Source: Chloroflexota bacterium (lineage in GTDB: Bacteria; Chloroflexota; Anaerolineae; B4-G1; SLSP01). Taken from it: a DNA stretch of 5,389 nt. Where the stretch lies: the NCBI GenBank assembly GCA_012798275.1, contig JAAZNO010000045.1, positions 1-5,389 on the forward strand, written 5' to 3'. Each line of letters opens with the position of its first letter. Within the stretch, counting starts at the first letter, position 1. The position numbers were made by a program, and so were the translations under genes. This document shows, in pieces, positions 5,084 through 5,389 of this stretch. Below the pieces are notes generated by a model, which worked only from the letters and a program-made list of their open reading frames with translations, was not told the origin of the DNA and searched no databases.

Positions 5084-5389
5084 TTAGAACAGCAGCTCCA
5101 CGCCGGTGCGGGCGAAGTAATTGCGATACGCGGCCGTTTCCTCTAGCAGCGCCACCAGCTCTGCCGTCCGCCGCGCCAAGGCGGAGGCGTTTTTGGCGCC
5201 GCCTCGCGCCACGAGCGTGATCTCGCCCTCCTCCTGAACGAGGGTGAGGTCGCCATGGGCCTCCATCCATGCCAGCCCCCGCCGGATGGTGATCTCGCGG
5301 TGCGCGATCGCCGCCGCCAGCTCCGGCACGACAATGCGCCCCTCTTTGTGGCTGAGCGCGTATTTGACTCGTCCTATCAATTGTTGCAG
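5084..5389 (-). CDS. Partial CDS: winged-helix-like C-terminus, possibly of a RecJ-type single-strand DNA exonuclease
   Basis: The frame is open to the window edge and gives 101 residues ending at TAA (5084-5086). A TTG at 5380 could be read as a start, but the frame continues upstream through CTG CAA CAA with no Shine-Dalgarno visible, so the gene very probably begins outside the window. The visible part starts with a helix (LIGRVKYALSH), then a winged-helix-like run: a strand and helix (VVPELAAAIAHRE), a putative recognition helix (ITIRRGLAWMEAHG) and a beta hairpin (LTLVQEEGEITLVA). A second helical segment ends ELVALLEETAAYRNYFART. This layout resembles the C-terminal tail I recall for RecJ exonucleases of some Chloroflexota and cyanobacteria, where a helix-turn-helix follows the RecJ core and the chain ends near ETAAYR-YF. 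The catalytic DHH motifs would lie outside the window, so this remains a hypothesis. Another DNA-binding or helicase-type protein is possible. The gene converges on the AIM24-family gene at the shared terminator. Confidence 0.8.
   Translation of the reverse strand: MQQLIGRVKYALSHKEGRIVVPELAAAIAHREITIRRGLAWMEAHGDLTLVQEEGEITLVARGGAKNASALARRTAELVALLEETAAYRNYFARTGVELLF

Overview
The window is GC-rich, bacterial-type DNA with tight gene spacing and Shine-Dalgarno-led starts. The protein styles (zinc ribbons joined to membrane segments, Pro/Thr-rich linkers, an AIM24-family protein, an S8 peptidase with an inserted beta domain) would fit Chloroflexota (Anaerolineae-like). That assignment is inference from overall look, not from a marker gene.

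Layout. Positions 1-256 are non-coding and hold three consecutive hairpins (82-164) followed by a short iterated ATTCGTG-type motif (208-233). The hairpin cluster resembles the 3' end of an IS200/IS605-type element, but no transposase is visible. Three plus-strand genes then follow with gaps of 13 and 30 nt and look like one operon. The first (257-1084) encodes a double zinc ribbon, one membrane segment and an exported domain. The second (1098-1625) encodes one membrane segment and a diverged copy of that exported domain. The third (1656-4019) encodes an S8 (subtilisin-type) serine peptidase held by an N-terminal and a C-terminal membrane segment and ending in its own double zinc ribbon. After 138 nt containing a possible 22-codon leader ORF comes an AIM24/TIGR00266-family gene (4158-4940). 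A strong bidirectional terminator (5013-5049) sits inside a larger imperfect inverted repeat (4975-5077). It separates the plus-strand genes from a convergent minus-strand gene cut by the window edge (5084-5389), which shows a winged-helix-like C-terminus, possibly of a RecJ-type exonuclease.

How the genes may work together. Membrane topology places the zinc ribbons of the first and third proteins in the cytoplasm, and the peptidase plus the two paralogous domains outside. The most interesting reading is a three-component envelope system: a doubly anchored protease with two exported partner domains, the protease and one partner each carrying a matching cytosolic zinc-ribbon pair (C-x2-C-x10-C-x2-C, twice). 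Nothing in the sequence proves that they interact. The AIM24-family gene may be a co-oriented neighbour with its own translation control.
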